64,000 nucleotides of DNA, taken from assembly GCA_043228905.1 (NCBI GenBank), contig JBHGNT010000002.1, positions 992,001 through 1,056,000 of the forward strand, in the 5' to 3' direction. The notes below the pieces were generated by a model. It did no database searches. It worked only from the letters and a program-made list of their open reading frames with translations, and was not told where the DNA came from. Shown piece by piece: positions 19,914 through 30,472 of this stretch (position 1 is the stretch's first letter; every line of letters begins with the position of its first letter). This stretch comes from Azolla caroliniana. Its lineage: Eukaryota; Polypodiophyta. The position numbers and the translations under genes are program-made.

Positions 19914-19926
19914 TGGTATCAGAGCG
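19914..19926 (+). other. E8 primer-binding site (tRNA-iMet)
   Basis: TGGTATCAGAGCG, three bases after the LTR end. Confidence 0.95.
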
Positions 19927-19941
19927 AGGTTACACAGAAAA

Positions 19942-20982
19942 ATGGACGATTCGTTGGGAGGCATGTTAAAGCTCACCGGCTCCAACTATTCGGTGTGGAA
20001 GTCGAAAATGAGGGACATGCTCGTTGTTAAAGACCTTTGGTTGCCGGTTCAGTTCATGGACAAGAGATCGGACAAAATCGACGCCACGATGTGGGAGGTG
20101 ATGCACATGAAGACAACGGCATACATACAGTGCTTCATCGACATGAGCCTATACAACAACTTCAATGAAGAGAGCAAGGCTCATGAGCTCTGGGAGAAGA
20201 TCGACATTATGTTTCAAAACAAAAATGTTGTTAATCAGGTTTCGGTATTCCGAAAGCTAGTAAGACTCTGGTACCAAGATGGCTCCAGCATGGCGGAGCA
20301 CATGAATGCCTTCCTGGGGCTGATCCACCAGGCAACATCATTGGAAGTACCTCTTGCCGATGAGGTACTAGCCCTACTCTTGCTCGGTTCCCTCCCAGAT
20401 AGCTGGGAGACGTTGGTTGTCACCTTGGGCAACGGCGGGCCGGAAGGGAAACGGTTATCCCTATCAAGAGTGAAGTCGAGCTTGCTAGATGAGGAGGCGC
20501 GTCGGAAAGATAAGGATACGAGCTCCGACTCCAAAGCGCTCCTTACCAAATCGAAACGCGGAAGACAAAGAAACCGTAGTCCCCAGAACCGGGAGAAGTC
20601 GGGGACACGGTCAAAGTCAAGGGGGAGGCCTACTTGCTTCTATTGCGGCAAGCCGGGACACTTCCAAAAGAACTGTCGGCATTTCCGAAAAGACAAGGAA
20701 ACTGACGGTACCGATTCGAAGTGGGCAGCGGACCGGAACGGTAAAGACCGGAGGGGACTGGACCGGAAGGGAACGACGGCAATCGCGGCAAGTGAAGAAG
20801 AGTTGATGCTCATCACCGAGGAGAGTGAGATAAACCTTGCCAGCGACAAGATGACCTGGGTGGTCGACTCTGGAGCGTCGTTCACCTTACCCCGGACTGG
20901 AAATGCTTCTCATCCTACGCAGCCGGTGATCACGACTGTGTCCGGATGGGGAATGAAGGTACATGCCGAATTATCGGCATAG
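19942..20982 (+). pseudogene. E8 Gag and protease start
   Basis: The Gag start MDDSLGGMLKLTGSNYSVWK was chosen because it follows the primer site and is homologous to E2; an in-frame upstream ATG at 19852 lies in the LTR. It contains GSLPDSWETLVVTLGN, the CCHC knuckle CFYCGKPGHFQKNC (about residue 231) and WVVDSGASF. A single missing C at about 20883, compared with E2 (TTCACC versus TTCCACC), shifts frame directly after the protease active site. The remaining residues to 20982 are out of frame. Confidence 0.85.
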
Positions 20983-23900
20983 GAGACGTGTGGCTGAAAA
21001 CACCAACCGGATGCAATCTGCTGCTGAAGGATGTCCGACACGTTCCGGAGGTTCGTCTGAACCTGATATCAGCTGGTCGGCTAGATGATGAAGGCTACAC
21101 GGGTAGCATCCGGAACGGTGTTATGAACTTCAGCAAAGGGAGCTTGATTGTGGCTCGGGCCCGGAAGGTAAACGTGTTGTACCTGATGAATGTCTGATTA
21201 TGCCCGGAATAAGTGAACGTGGCATCTGACACTGCCGGTGAGTTGTAGCACAAGAGGTTGTGTCACATGAGCGAGAAGGGGATGAAGAGGCTTGCAGACG
21301 ACAACCTCATTCCAGTGAAGAACGTGCACTTGGAGAAGTGCACTGATTGTCTGGCCAGTAAGCAAAACCGGACCTCCTTCCGACCAAGGCCATTGATGAG
21401 ACGTAATGCACCACTGGAGTTGGTGCATACTGATGTGTGTCAAGTGGACACGAAGTCACATTCAGGATTGTAGTACTTCGTGACGTTTATAGATGACCAC
21501 AGCCGGAAGTTGTGGGCCACACCGTTGAAGACGAAGGATCAGGTGCTATCCATCTTCAAAGAGCTCCACGCGAGAGTGGAAAGAGAAACCGCCCGGAAGC
21601 TGAAGGCGGTTCGAGCAGATAACGGAGGTGATTACCGGGGGCAGTTCGAGGAGTATTGTCGCTCGAAGGGAATCCAGCTCGAATTTACCGTACCGAAGAC
21701 ATCGGAACTAAACGGGCTGGCCAAGAGGATGAACCAGACCATAATGGAGAGGGTCTGGAGTATGTTGGCACATGCAAAACTACCCAAGAAGTTTTGGGCT
21801 GAGGCACTGTCGACAGCGACATATGTGATAAACAGATCACCCTCAGTACCCTTGGACGGAGACACGCCACAGAGAGTCTGGACCGGTAAGGAAGTGTCCT
21901 ACCGGCATCTGAAGGTATTCGGGTGTCTCGCGTACATGCATGTAGCTAAGGAACAAAGAGGAAAGTTAGATCCAAAGACCCGGCCATGCATATTCCTCGG
22001 TTACGGTGACGATGAGTTCGACTACCGAGTGTGGGACCCGGTCGACAAGAAGGTATTCCGGAGTCGAGATATTATCTTCATGGAGTACAAGACGCTCGTC
22101 GATTGGGAGTCGGAGAAGAAGATAATGAACTCCGAGTCGACCGGTAGGGATCAATTCTACGATGAGCAGACCCAACCGGCAAGAGGCCGGTTAGCACTCG
22201 AGGAACCAGCCGGTTACGGTGAGGATACCGAAACGGTAGAAGAAGAAGTAGAGGAAGCTGAAACCGGAACTGGCCAAGACCCCGAATCGGATTCGGATGA
22301 AGAGCAAATGGAGGAGCCGGTTACCGAAGCCCAAAGAAGGAGATATCCTCTCAGAGAGAGAAGGGGCCCCCGGAGATTTCTGGATGCAGAGCATGTGCTG
22401 CTGACCGATGAGGGGGAGCTAGAAAGCTTCGAAGAAGCGAAGGATGACACCCACAACCGCAAATGGTTAAGTGCCATGCAGGATGAGATGGATTCCCTAC
22501 ATTAGAACCATACGTATGAATTGGTGGAGTTGCCGAAAGGAAACCGGGCACTCCGAAATAAGTGGGTGTACAAGTTGAAACCGGGAGATGACAGCAACCC
22601 CCCAAGATACAAAGCCAGGATCGTGGTGAAGGGGTTCGAGCAGAAGAAGGGCGTGGACTTCGATGAGATATTTGCCCCGGTAGTAAAGATGACCTCCATC
22701 CGGACGGTGTTGAGTATAGCGGCAAGCATGGATCTCAAGGTAGAGCAGTTGGACGTGAAGACAACATTCCTTCACGGCAACCTCAAAGAGGAGATCTACA
22801 TGCAGCAACCGGAAGGATTCGTGGAGAAAGGGAAGTAGCACCTGGTATGTCGGTTGAAGAAGAGCCTGTACGGATTGAAGCAGACACCCCGACAATGGTA
22901 CCGGAAGTTCTCCTTCATGACAGATCAAGGGTACCACAAGACGCAAGCCGATCACTGCGTGTTTGTGAAGAAGTTCGAAGGAGGCGACTTCCTGATACTC
23001 CTTCTATACGTGGACGACATGTTGATCGTCGGACGGGACCAAGCCAAAATACGGAAGCTGAAGAAGGCTCTCAACCGAACCTTCTCAATGAAAGACTTCG
23101 GTCCGGCAAGACAAATGCTGGGGATGCATGTCATCCGGAACCGGCCAACGAAGCAATTGTGGCTGTCACAGGAGAAGTACGTGACAAAGGTGCTTCAGCG
23201 GTTCAACCTGTCAGATGCGAAACCGGTCGGATCGACACTTCCGGCAAACTACAGGTTATCCGGTAAGCAAAGCCCGAAGACGAAAGCAGAGAAGGCTGAT
23301 ATGATGAAGGTTCCATATGCCTCTGTCGTCGGGAGCTTGATGTACGCAATGGTGTGTACCCAATCGGATATAGGATACGCAGTCGGAGTGGTGAGCCGAT
23401 TCATGAGCAACCCTCGCAAGGAGCACTGGAACGCGGTCAAATGGATACTCCAGTACTTGAAGGGCACTTCAAATATGTGTCTCTGGTTCGGCTCCGGAAA
23501 ACCTCAACTTGACGGTTTTACCGATTCGGACATGTCGGCTGATGTGGATACCAGCCGGTCTACATCTGGGTATGTAATGACATATGCAGGGGGAGTTGTT
23601 TCATGGTAGTCGAGGTTGCTGAAGACGGTTGCGTTGTCAACCACGGAGGCGAAGTACATGGCGGTTGTGGAAGCCGACAAGGAAATATTATGTATGAAGG
23701 ACTTCATCGGAGAGCTCAGTATCCGGCAAGATGAATATCGGCTCTATTGCGACAGTCAAAGTGTCATCCACCTTACTAAGAATGTGGCCTACCATTCCCG
23801 GACGAAGCATATCCAGCATAGGTATCACTGGATCCGGGAAAGAGTAGATGACCAGGAGTTCGCGCTGACGAAGATCCATATAGCCGAGAACGGGTCAGAT

Positions 23901-23984
23901 ATGTTGACCAAAGTATTGATACCTGACAAGCTGGATGCATGCCAGAAGCGAGTCGGACTAGTAAGACATCCCATGCCGGAGTGA
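20946..23984 (+). pseudogene. E8 Pol: integrase, RT, RNase H (stop-interrupted)
   Basis: All pol domains lie in one frame. Integrase HHCC (CHMSEKGMKR, CTDCLASKQ) and DDE core (LVHTDVC, AVRADNGGDY, LNGLAKRMNQTIMERV; the usual NGVAER reads NGLAKR) span about 21240-22100. RT (22503-23450) has WVYKLKPGD, QLDVKTTFLHGNL, SLYGLKQTPRQWY and LLLYVDDMLIVGRD. RNase H (23480-23984) has STSGYVMTYAGG, YCDSQSVIHLTKN and HWIRERVDD. In-frame stops occur at about 21196, 21211, 21248, 21471, 22503, 22836 and 23609. Several are TGG-to-TAG or CAG-to-TAG type compared with E2. Frame ends at 23984, eleven bases before the LTR. Confidence 0.9.
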
Positions 23985-23994
23985 AGGGGGAGTT

Positions 23995-24659
23995 TGTTAG
24001 GAAACAGGTCCCTCCGGATGGGAAGTGAGAAGAACAGTACTGATGAGCAAACTCGGTCGAGGCCGAAACCGGATGTGGAAGACCCGGCTACGAAGACCCG
24101 GTGAGAACCGGATGACAAGGACCCGACAACGGAAGACCCGGTGAGAACCGGATGACGAGTACCCGGCAAGATCCGGATGATGCAGGCTCGGTGAGGAGCG
24201 CTCACCGGATGAAGGGACATATTCGTAAATATGTCGTCTGAGAGTCCATCGAGGCTATATTTGTAAATAGCTGAAAAGTCATATTAGTATAAATATGACT
24301 TAGGGCAAACTTATTGAGTGGTCGTCATTCTTGTTGGTGCAAGACTTGAGAGCGCGTAACAGCGTACAGAGAGAGAGAGAGAGGAAGAGGTTGTTGCCTC
24401 TGTTGTAACTGCCGCCTATGGCGAAGATCGTGAGCCCGAGGTCATTGCCTCCGTGAGCTCACTATTGTAATCATTGTGATATAGTGATAGTTTGGAGTCT
24501 ATGGACTCCCGTGGTTTTTCCCTCTCAGGGTTTTCCACATTAAACATCCTGTGTACTCTTCTCTCCTTTATGTCGTGAGTTCATTATCCGTTTTCTGTGT
24601 TTGATCTTAGACTCGGTTGTGGCCGAGCGTTGTATATCGGGAGCGTGTAGTTCCTATCA
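23995..24659 (+). mobile_element. E8 3' LTR
   Basis: A 665-bp LTR preceded by the polypurine tract GAAGGGGGAG. It has two minisatellite units, one fewer than the 5' LTR, and the same hairpin/TATA module (about 24216-24302). Confidence 0.95.
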
Positions 24660-25571
24660 ATATCATGGATATCAAACACACCAAGAACTTACTCTCCAGC
24701 CGATTCGAAATGAAAGGCATGAAGGAGCTCCATTAACTTCTAGGGATAGAAGTACTTCAGACTCCAAACAACATCATGATCTCCCAACGACACTATATCC
24801 TCAATCTTCTTTACAAGTTTGGGATGACAGAATGTAAGGTCGTCACCACCCCTCTTGATCGAAACCTAAAGCTAGAAGTTGAGTCTGGCACAAAAGAGTG
24901 TGAACCAACTCTCTATCGTCAGCTAATCGGAAGCCTAATCTATCTCACCGTCTCCCGACCAGATCTCAGTTACTCGGTCAGCCTCCTTAGCGAGTTCATG
25001 CAGACTCTGCATGACATTCATCTCAACTATGCTAAACGAGTGTTACACTATGTGGGTGGGACGATGGATTTCGGCATCCTCTATAGCTCAATCACACCTA
25101 TTTGACTCGAAGGGCACACCGATGATGATTGAGCAGGCTACAAAGCCGACAAACAATCAACATCAGGATTTGTCTTCTCTCTTGGTAGCAGCACCATATC
25201 GTGGAGTAGCAAAAAGAAACTAACAATTGCACTGTCGAGCACAAAAGCCGAATATAGGGGCGCGACCGTCGTCGCATGTGAAGTCGTTTGGTTAAAGCGT
25301 ATATTGAAGGATCTGGGCGTTCCCATCAAGGATCTGATTCTCCTGTATTGCGACAACATGAGCAACATCTACCTATCCCAAAACCTAGATTTCCACGTTC
25401 GGACTTAGTGCATTGAGGTGCACTATCATTTCATCTAAGAATGTGTCCTTGCCGGAGACGTCGACATGCAACACATCAACACATATCTGCAGACGGCCGA
25501 CATCTTCACAAAGGCCCTAGGCGATGATAGTTCACGACGAACATCGGTCTCTCAATCACCAACCAACTGAG
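24660..25571 (+). pseudogene. E7 pol, part 2: C-terminal RT and RNase H
   Basis: This continues E7 after E8: MISQRHYILNLLYKFGMTECK, PLDRNLKLE, LYRQLIGSLIYLTVSRPDLSYSVSLLSEFM, then RNase H motifs (ISWSSKKKLTIALSSTKAEYRGA, YCDNMSNIYLS, ADIFTKALG). A TAA lies in the first 80 bases, with frame changes near 25100 and stops near 25408 and 25438. It ends next to a polypurine tract (CTTGAGGGGGAG, about 25572-25583). Confidence 0.85.
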
Positions 25572-25741
25572 CTTGAGGGGGAGTATGGATAAGGAGCTAT
25601 ATGACGCGACGTCGAACGGACTAGAGTAAACACAAGGGTGAGTCGGCTATTTGAAGCCGAAGCCGTAATCGACTCAAAGCCGACCCGAAGATCAGTCCAA
25701 ACCAACTTCTGAGAGACTGGAAGTTGTGTTTGAGGGGGTGT

Positions 25742-26056
25742 GTTGAGAATCAAATTCAACTTCCCTAGTGTGGGAACACACCCTAGTATACTCAAGTGTG
25801 AACACCCCACTTACTAATATAGTAACTAGTGTGTCATAGAACCTTAAAGTTCTATGACACATATTCAGTGTAGTTAAGTCTCCACCTCTCTTTAGTAAGT
25901 GGTGGTTGTATAGAGAGAAGGTGTCTATATAAGGACCTTTCTCTCCCTCTTTGTACTATTGGTTCATTCTTGTTCTTGTTAATATAGTTTTTCTCATTTT
26001 CTGTATAACTCTATTTTCTCTCTCTCTTTACACACACACCTTCCGTTGCACACAGA
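25742..26056 (+). mobile_element. E7 3' LTR (right border approximate)
   Basis: It begins TGTTGAGAATC after a second polypurine-like tract (TGTTTGAGGGGGTG, about 25728-25741). A TATA element (CTATATAAGG, about 25925) is followed by CT-rich sequence, and it probably ends near TTGCACACA. No partner LTR is in the window, so the right edge is inferred. A 13-bp inverted pair (TCATAGAACCTTA / AAAGTTCTATGA type, about 25833-25860) is present. Confidence 0.6.
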
Positions 26057-26107
26057 ATCATATCTGATTCTTTATAGGGAACAACTTCCATGCTCAAATG
26101 TCCTTGC

Positions 26108-26215
26108 AAAATGTATGCAAAATGTGGAAGTATGCTCGAAGCTCAACAAGTCTTTGCTACTAGACAAGCAATAAGTCTTATTGAATGGACTAGTTTAATT
26201 TCAAGATATGCTTGA
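26108..26215 (+). pseudogene. PPR-motif scrap
   Basis: One open stretch encodes KMYAKCGSMLEAQQVF, then ISLIEWTSLISRYA followed by TGA. This is the S/L-type PPR pattern (MYAKCG...A..VF......SW..LI..Y). Only about 36 residues remain and no flanking repeats were found. It is a decayed fragment of an organelle RNA-binding PPR gene. Confidence 0.7.
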
Positions 26216-26388
26216 AACAGAGAAACTGTACAGAAAACAGTTAGCACAATTATGGTTTCAAATATCCATTGCAAAAGCTTTACGAGTTCACCTTTGCACT
26301 TCTCCCATCAAAATTACAACTATGTCTCTCTCACTCTAGTAGGATAATAAGGTTTATAAACATTACCTTATATCTCATTATAATGTTA

Positions 26389-26390
<2 letters not shown>

Positions 26391-26433
<43 letters not shown>
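26391..26433. repeat. (CT)n microsatellite
   Basis: About 21 uninterrupted CT units. Confidence 0.95.
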
Positions 26434-26436
<3 letters not shown>

Positions 26437-26808
26437 AAGGAATCTTTAGTGTATCCCTAGATTGTAGTATCAGAGGTGAATTGTCCAATGACTCCACAAG
26501 ATTGCATGAACATCTATGTGTTGTGTGAGCCATGCATGGCACATGCGAAGGGATGAGGTCAATTCGTTTGTAAAGTTTGACAATGCCTTAACGAGGAGCT
26601 ACCACAAAATCATGCAACATCTCCTCTCAAACACAATTGTTGCTAATGTAGAGTGCATTACATGCAAGAATCCAGTACCTTAATGTCTTGATGGCTTAGT
26701 GCGCTCAATTTGGAAACCCTAAGAGGTATGTAAAATGTTTGTCAACATTTTGAATCATTGGAAAAAAGAAATTATAAATTATGGATGCTCTAACATTTTG
26801 TGCGTGTG

Positions 26809-27029
26809 CTTGAAGTATTATTTTAGGTGGCTCTTAGTGACATCAATGTAATGGGCATTGTTTGTGTCATGTTGTCTTTAGCCCCACTATTAATAGTGAT
26901 CACTTTGTGATCCGATGCACGCTTGAAGTATTATTTTAGATGGCTCTTAGTGACATCAATGTAATGGGCATTGTTTGTGTCATGATGTCTTTAGCCCCAC
27001 TATTAATATTGATCACTTTGTGATCCGAT
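26809..27029. repeat. 113-bp tandem duplication
   Basis: The block starting CTTGAAGTATTATTTTAG at 26809 repeats at 26922 with only a few substitutions. No coding potential was seen. Confidence 0.9.
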
Positions 27030-27494
27030 TAACATCCTAAAGGTATCCCAATATAACATTCCTATTTTTAGCGCACAAGCTATTTAGTAGGATCCAACTT
27101 CAAGGTGCCACAAAGTTGTTTCATGGTTTTATCTACAACCGAACACTCCCCTTCTTACATATTTCACGCATTCGAGAACTTTGGTAGATGGTGAAGCCAT
27201 GTTAATCTTTGATGCAAGAAAAAGTCATCAATGATCTATGATGCACTTTTTCAATGATGGTTTCTTTAACAAACACCTTGGTTGCATTCCCACTCTCACC
27301 TCCTTTACTACATATTGAGTTGCCATAACTGTAAATAACATATGAAAGAGAATATCTAGGTTGATATTTAGTTTCCCCCCATGTCTAAATTGGCTAATCA
27401 GCAATTCACGTATAAAATCCTTAGTGGAACTTTTGTGTCAAGTTCAGACATGGAACAATGCTCTTAGATTTTTAGTCACATCCTTGCATGTTTT

Positions 27495-27529
27495 TTTTTC
27501 CAAAAAAAGAAACTCCTTCCATTAGTTAT
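27495..27529 (-). mobile_element. LINE-type 3' tail, copy 1
   Basis: T/A-rich tract followed by ACTCCTTCCATTAGTTA. This tail sequence is shared with seven other places in the window (28.5, 30.4, 55.0, 55.7, 61.4, 62.3 and 63.0 kb). Confidence 0.55.
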
Positions 27530-28340
27530 AAACATCTTTGCATGTTTTACTCATGGTCAATTCATGTTTGGTTGCCAATATTTATTGTATCAAAGGAGAC
27601 CGACAATTCAATGCAAATGCACTAAATGAAATTGCAATTTTTGGTTATCTCACACTTAATAAATAACATTGCATTTATACTCTAATACAAAAATCTTTTG
27701 GAGAAAAGCTTGTTAATTGAGAGCTATGATATATGATGATTTGAAAGTTAAAATATTTATGAGGCATTGCCACCGTTTTCAAAACTCGCTTGTAGAAAAT
27801 GAATCGATTTTGTACCAAGCCAACTTTTACGAAAAAAGTTTTAGTAACTTGATCTCAAAATCAATATGTGTATGTCTCTTTTTACATACAATAAACATCA
27901 CGTTTTGTTTACCATGTACGAATCATAATATTTGCAACGCTTGGCTCTTTGTGAGCATTATGGTTTCTGCAATATAGACAAACATTTCTTTGATTCACAG
28001 ACGTAATCCCACGATTTTTACACATTGCATGATGAGAGAGGTGTGGGATTGTAATTCATTTGAATGTGCGGGACATCTAATCTCACAATAACTTGTAAAT
28101 ATCATTTCTTAAATAACATGATGTTGATAATTCTTCATTGAGTCTTTCAGTTACACAACTCCATGATGATTAGAAATCCAAGTATGTTATGAGAGAGCTT
28201 AGTTCTCTAACAATCTACTTGTGTGCAACAAGTTCGAGTTGGAGACATTTTGAATGGAAATTCTTAACTCTTTTGATGGAAAACGAAGGAGCCTAAGTGT
28301 AAATATGAATATCTAAGATAAAAAACAACTTAGTGATGAT

Positions 28341-28570
28341 TTGGGTATGTTGCCTTACCAACAAATCCATGTAACAATGAGGATTTTCCTACGGATGTGT
28401 TCCATATACACAATGATAAATATGAATGCATATTTTTATGGTTTGGTCAACAATATCCATGTGCCATTGTCTTACACAATACGGGCTTGGGGAAAAAACA
28501 CTTTGTATGTTGCAGCTATTATTACCCTTTTTATACAACTAATGGAAGGATATTTTGTTTTGATTTTTTT
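28341..28570 (+). mobile_element. LINE-type 3' fragment, copy 2
   Basis: It ends with ACTAATGGAAGGATATTTTG. The 100 bases before this (CCATTGTCTTACACAA...GGGCTTGGG) resemble the reverse complement of 55740-55800, so both are 3' ends of one family. Confidence 0.6.
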
Positions 28571-29685
28571 ATTATCCATGTGCCATTACGATAATAAGAT
28601 GATGTTATTAATGGTAAATTGAGTTGATTTGTAGTAATAATATTTCTTCATGGTATTCTAATGTATCAATGCACACTTCAAATGTGGAACACTCATGTTT
28701 TCTTCCAGAGACCATCATAACACAAACCTGTTATCTAGTTTAAGAAATCAAAATATGGGTTCATTGAAATACTATGCTATAAGAAAAATCCTCATATAAA
28801 GGGTAATTTGAACTCTACCCCACACTATGTACCTCAATAGAAACATAAGAGCTAAAATATTGATATTGATTTTTTTATTGCTAATACTTTACTTGCTGAA
28901 TCTAGTTATACATATGATTGAATACGCTTGTAACTATGTATTGATCATGCTCCTAGTGAACTATTCATCGAGAGCCTAACCAATCTTAATTGTGCTCAGA
29001 GTAGACTATTATGCTTGAGCGTTCACCTCATGTATGGTGGTTGATCTAGCATTCACAAATCCGTGGGGTGTTTCACTAATGCTTTATTATATTAACGAAT
29101 TTTTCTAATATGAAAGTAGTTCAATCGATTAAAAATATAAGGGGAGCAGTTAAAATATTATGTTTAAGGACTTATGGTGAAAGTTTCACTCTTACTTTTT
29201 TGTGAAAGGAGTAATAGTTTTAATTATTATTAGATGTAGGGTTCACGAAAGTGAGTATTAAGACATACAAATTTCGGACAAAAATTAGGCATTGATTCCA
29301 CGATGAAAAGGTAGTTAAAAAAGGGTTTTCTCGAAACAAAAAAGCGTGATTGAGTGCACTTATAAACACAAAGCATATCCTATTATACAACTATATAAGA
29401 ATTAAACTTTGAAATGTTGTTTTCTATTAAGGAGCGATCAATCATGAGTCGTTTGATTTTAAACCAATTTAAATAATAGTTAAAAATGGTCATAGGACTA
29501 AACTCTTCAATTAATTGATCCACTCATAATTTTCCCTTGCCTCGACTTAAATGCACAAATCATGATGCAACTCTCATGTGCTCCTCGATCCTTTGGAATT
29601 AGGCATGTATTTCAATTTGGATAATGAGATCAACCATTTTAGTAGAGATTTGTCGAGAGAGGTCTTGAAGAGAGCTTAAAGAGAT

Positions 29686-29688
<3 letters not shown>

Positions 29689-29734
<46 letters not shown>
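29689..29734. repeat. (GT)n(GA)n compound microsatellite
   Basis: About 16 GT units followed by 7 GA units. Just downstream (about 29736-29800) are GGGCTCGAATC and GATGTAGCTCAGTTGGTAAG, which resemble tRNA B and A boxes but in the wrong order for a tRNA. Confidence 0.9.
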
Positions 29735-29735
<1 letters not shown>

Positions 29736-30431
29736 CCGGGCTCGAATCTAAACGGTTGCCTTAAAATTGCCCAGATGGATGTAGCTCAGTTGGTAAGGTT
29801 GCCCAGAGGAGCATTACATGGTGGCTTCATCTGATCAAGGTAGGGTGATGTTGTCAATTGATGCAATAAGCTAAGGTATTCATTTCGAGAGTAATGGTTG
29901 GAGCTTTACCATTGATGGATCCATTGCACAATAGAAACATTGCTAGAGGCATGTGTTTCTTTTGTTTGGTGGAATTGGAAAACCCTAAACCCTTGATTTC
30001 TTTCATGCCCTATGGCTAGAATAGTTTGGAGTTGTATCAATTTTGTGTAAATGTCTTTAACTTGAGTAAGACTATCTTCATTCAATTTGGGTTTTACACA
30101 TGTGGTAAACAATGAACGGATGCCTCATTTCCAAATTATTTTTGAGTTCTTGAAGCATTGGGGGCTATGATTCAATTGGAATATGTGGAATAGCTTCACT
30201 CTTGATTCAAAAGATGGGTTGAGAAAATATATTGTAACTTTAAAAGGACTTCTTTTATGGCAAATGACAGTGCTAGAGAAGTCATGAAATCTCAACAATG
30301 AAGAGAGAGAACTCTACAAGGTCACATATCCTCATATTCGACATTTGAATTGGTGTGGGGTGGGATTGAGTATCATTGTAGTATTTAGATCCCTAGAAGG
30401 GTTCTATACTTTCTTTCTTTCTTTTTTCTTT

Positions 30432-30472
30432 CTTTTTTCCAAAAACATTCTACTTCCATTAGTTAAGAAAAA
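30432..30472 (-). mobile_element. LINE-type 3' tail, copy 3
   Basis: TTTTTTCCAAAAACATTC followed by TACTTCCATTAGTTAAG; same tail as the other copies. The sequence to about 30660 may be the attached truncated body. Confidence 0.6.

Larger units (their letters stand above)
19205..24659 (+). mobile_element. E8: complete family-A copia retrotransposon
   Basis: A 5,455-bp element with LTRs 19205-19910 and 23995-24659, primer site, gag, protease, integrase, RT, RNase H and polypurine tract. Target duplications ATATC flank it exactly (19200-19204 and 24660-24664). It lies inside the RT catalytic motif of E7, whose reading continues across the removed element. The LTRs differ at roughly 18 sites by eye plus one 41-bp minisatellite unit. 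Pol has about seven in-frame stops and gag-pol has one frameshift, so it is non-functional. Confidence 0.95.

Noticed and set aside
29736-29800. tRNA gene (GGGCTCGAATC and GATGTAGCTCAGTTGGTAAG)
   Set aside because: The B-box-like sequence precedes the A-box-like one and no cloverleaf can be folded. At most it is a rearranged SINE trace.
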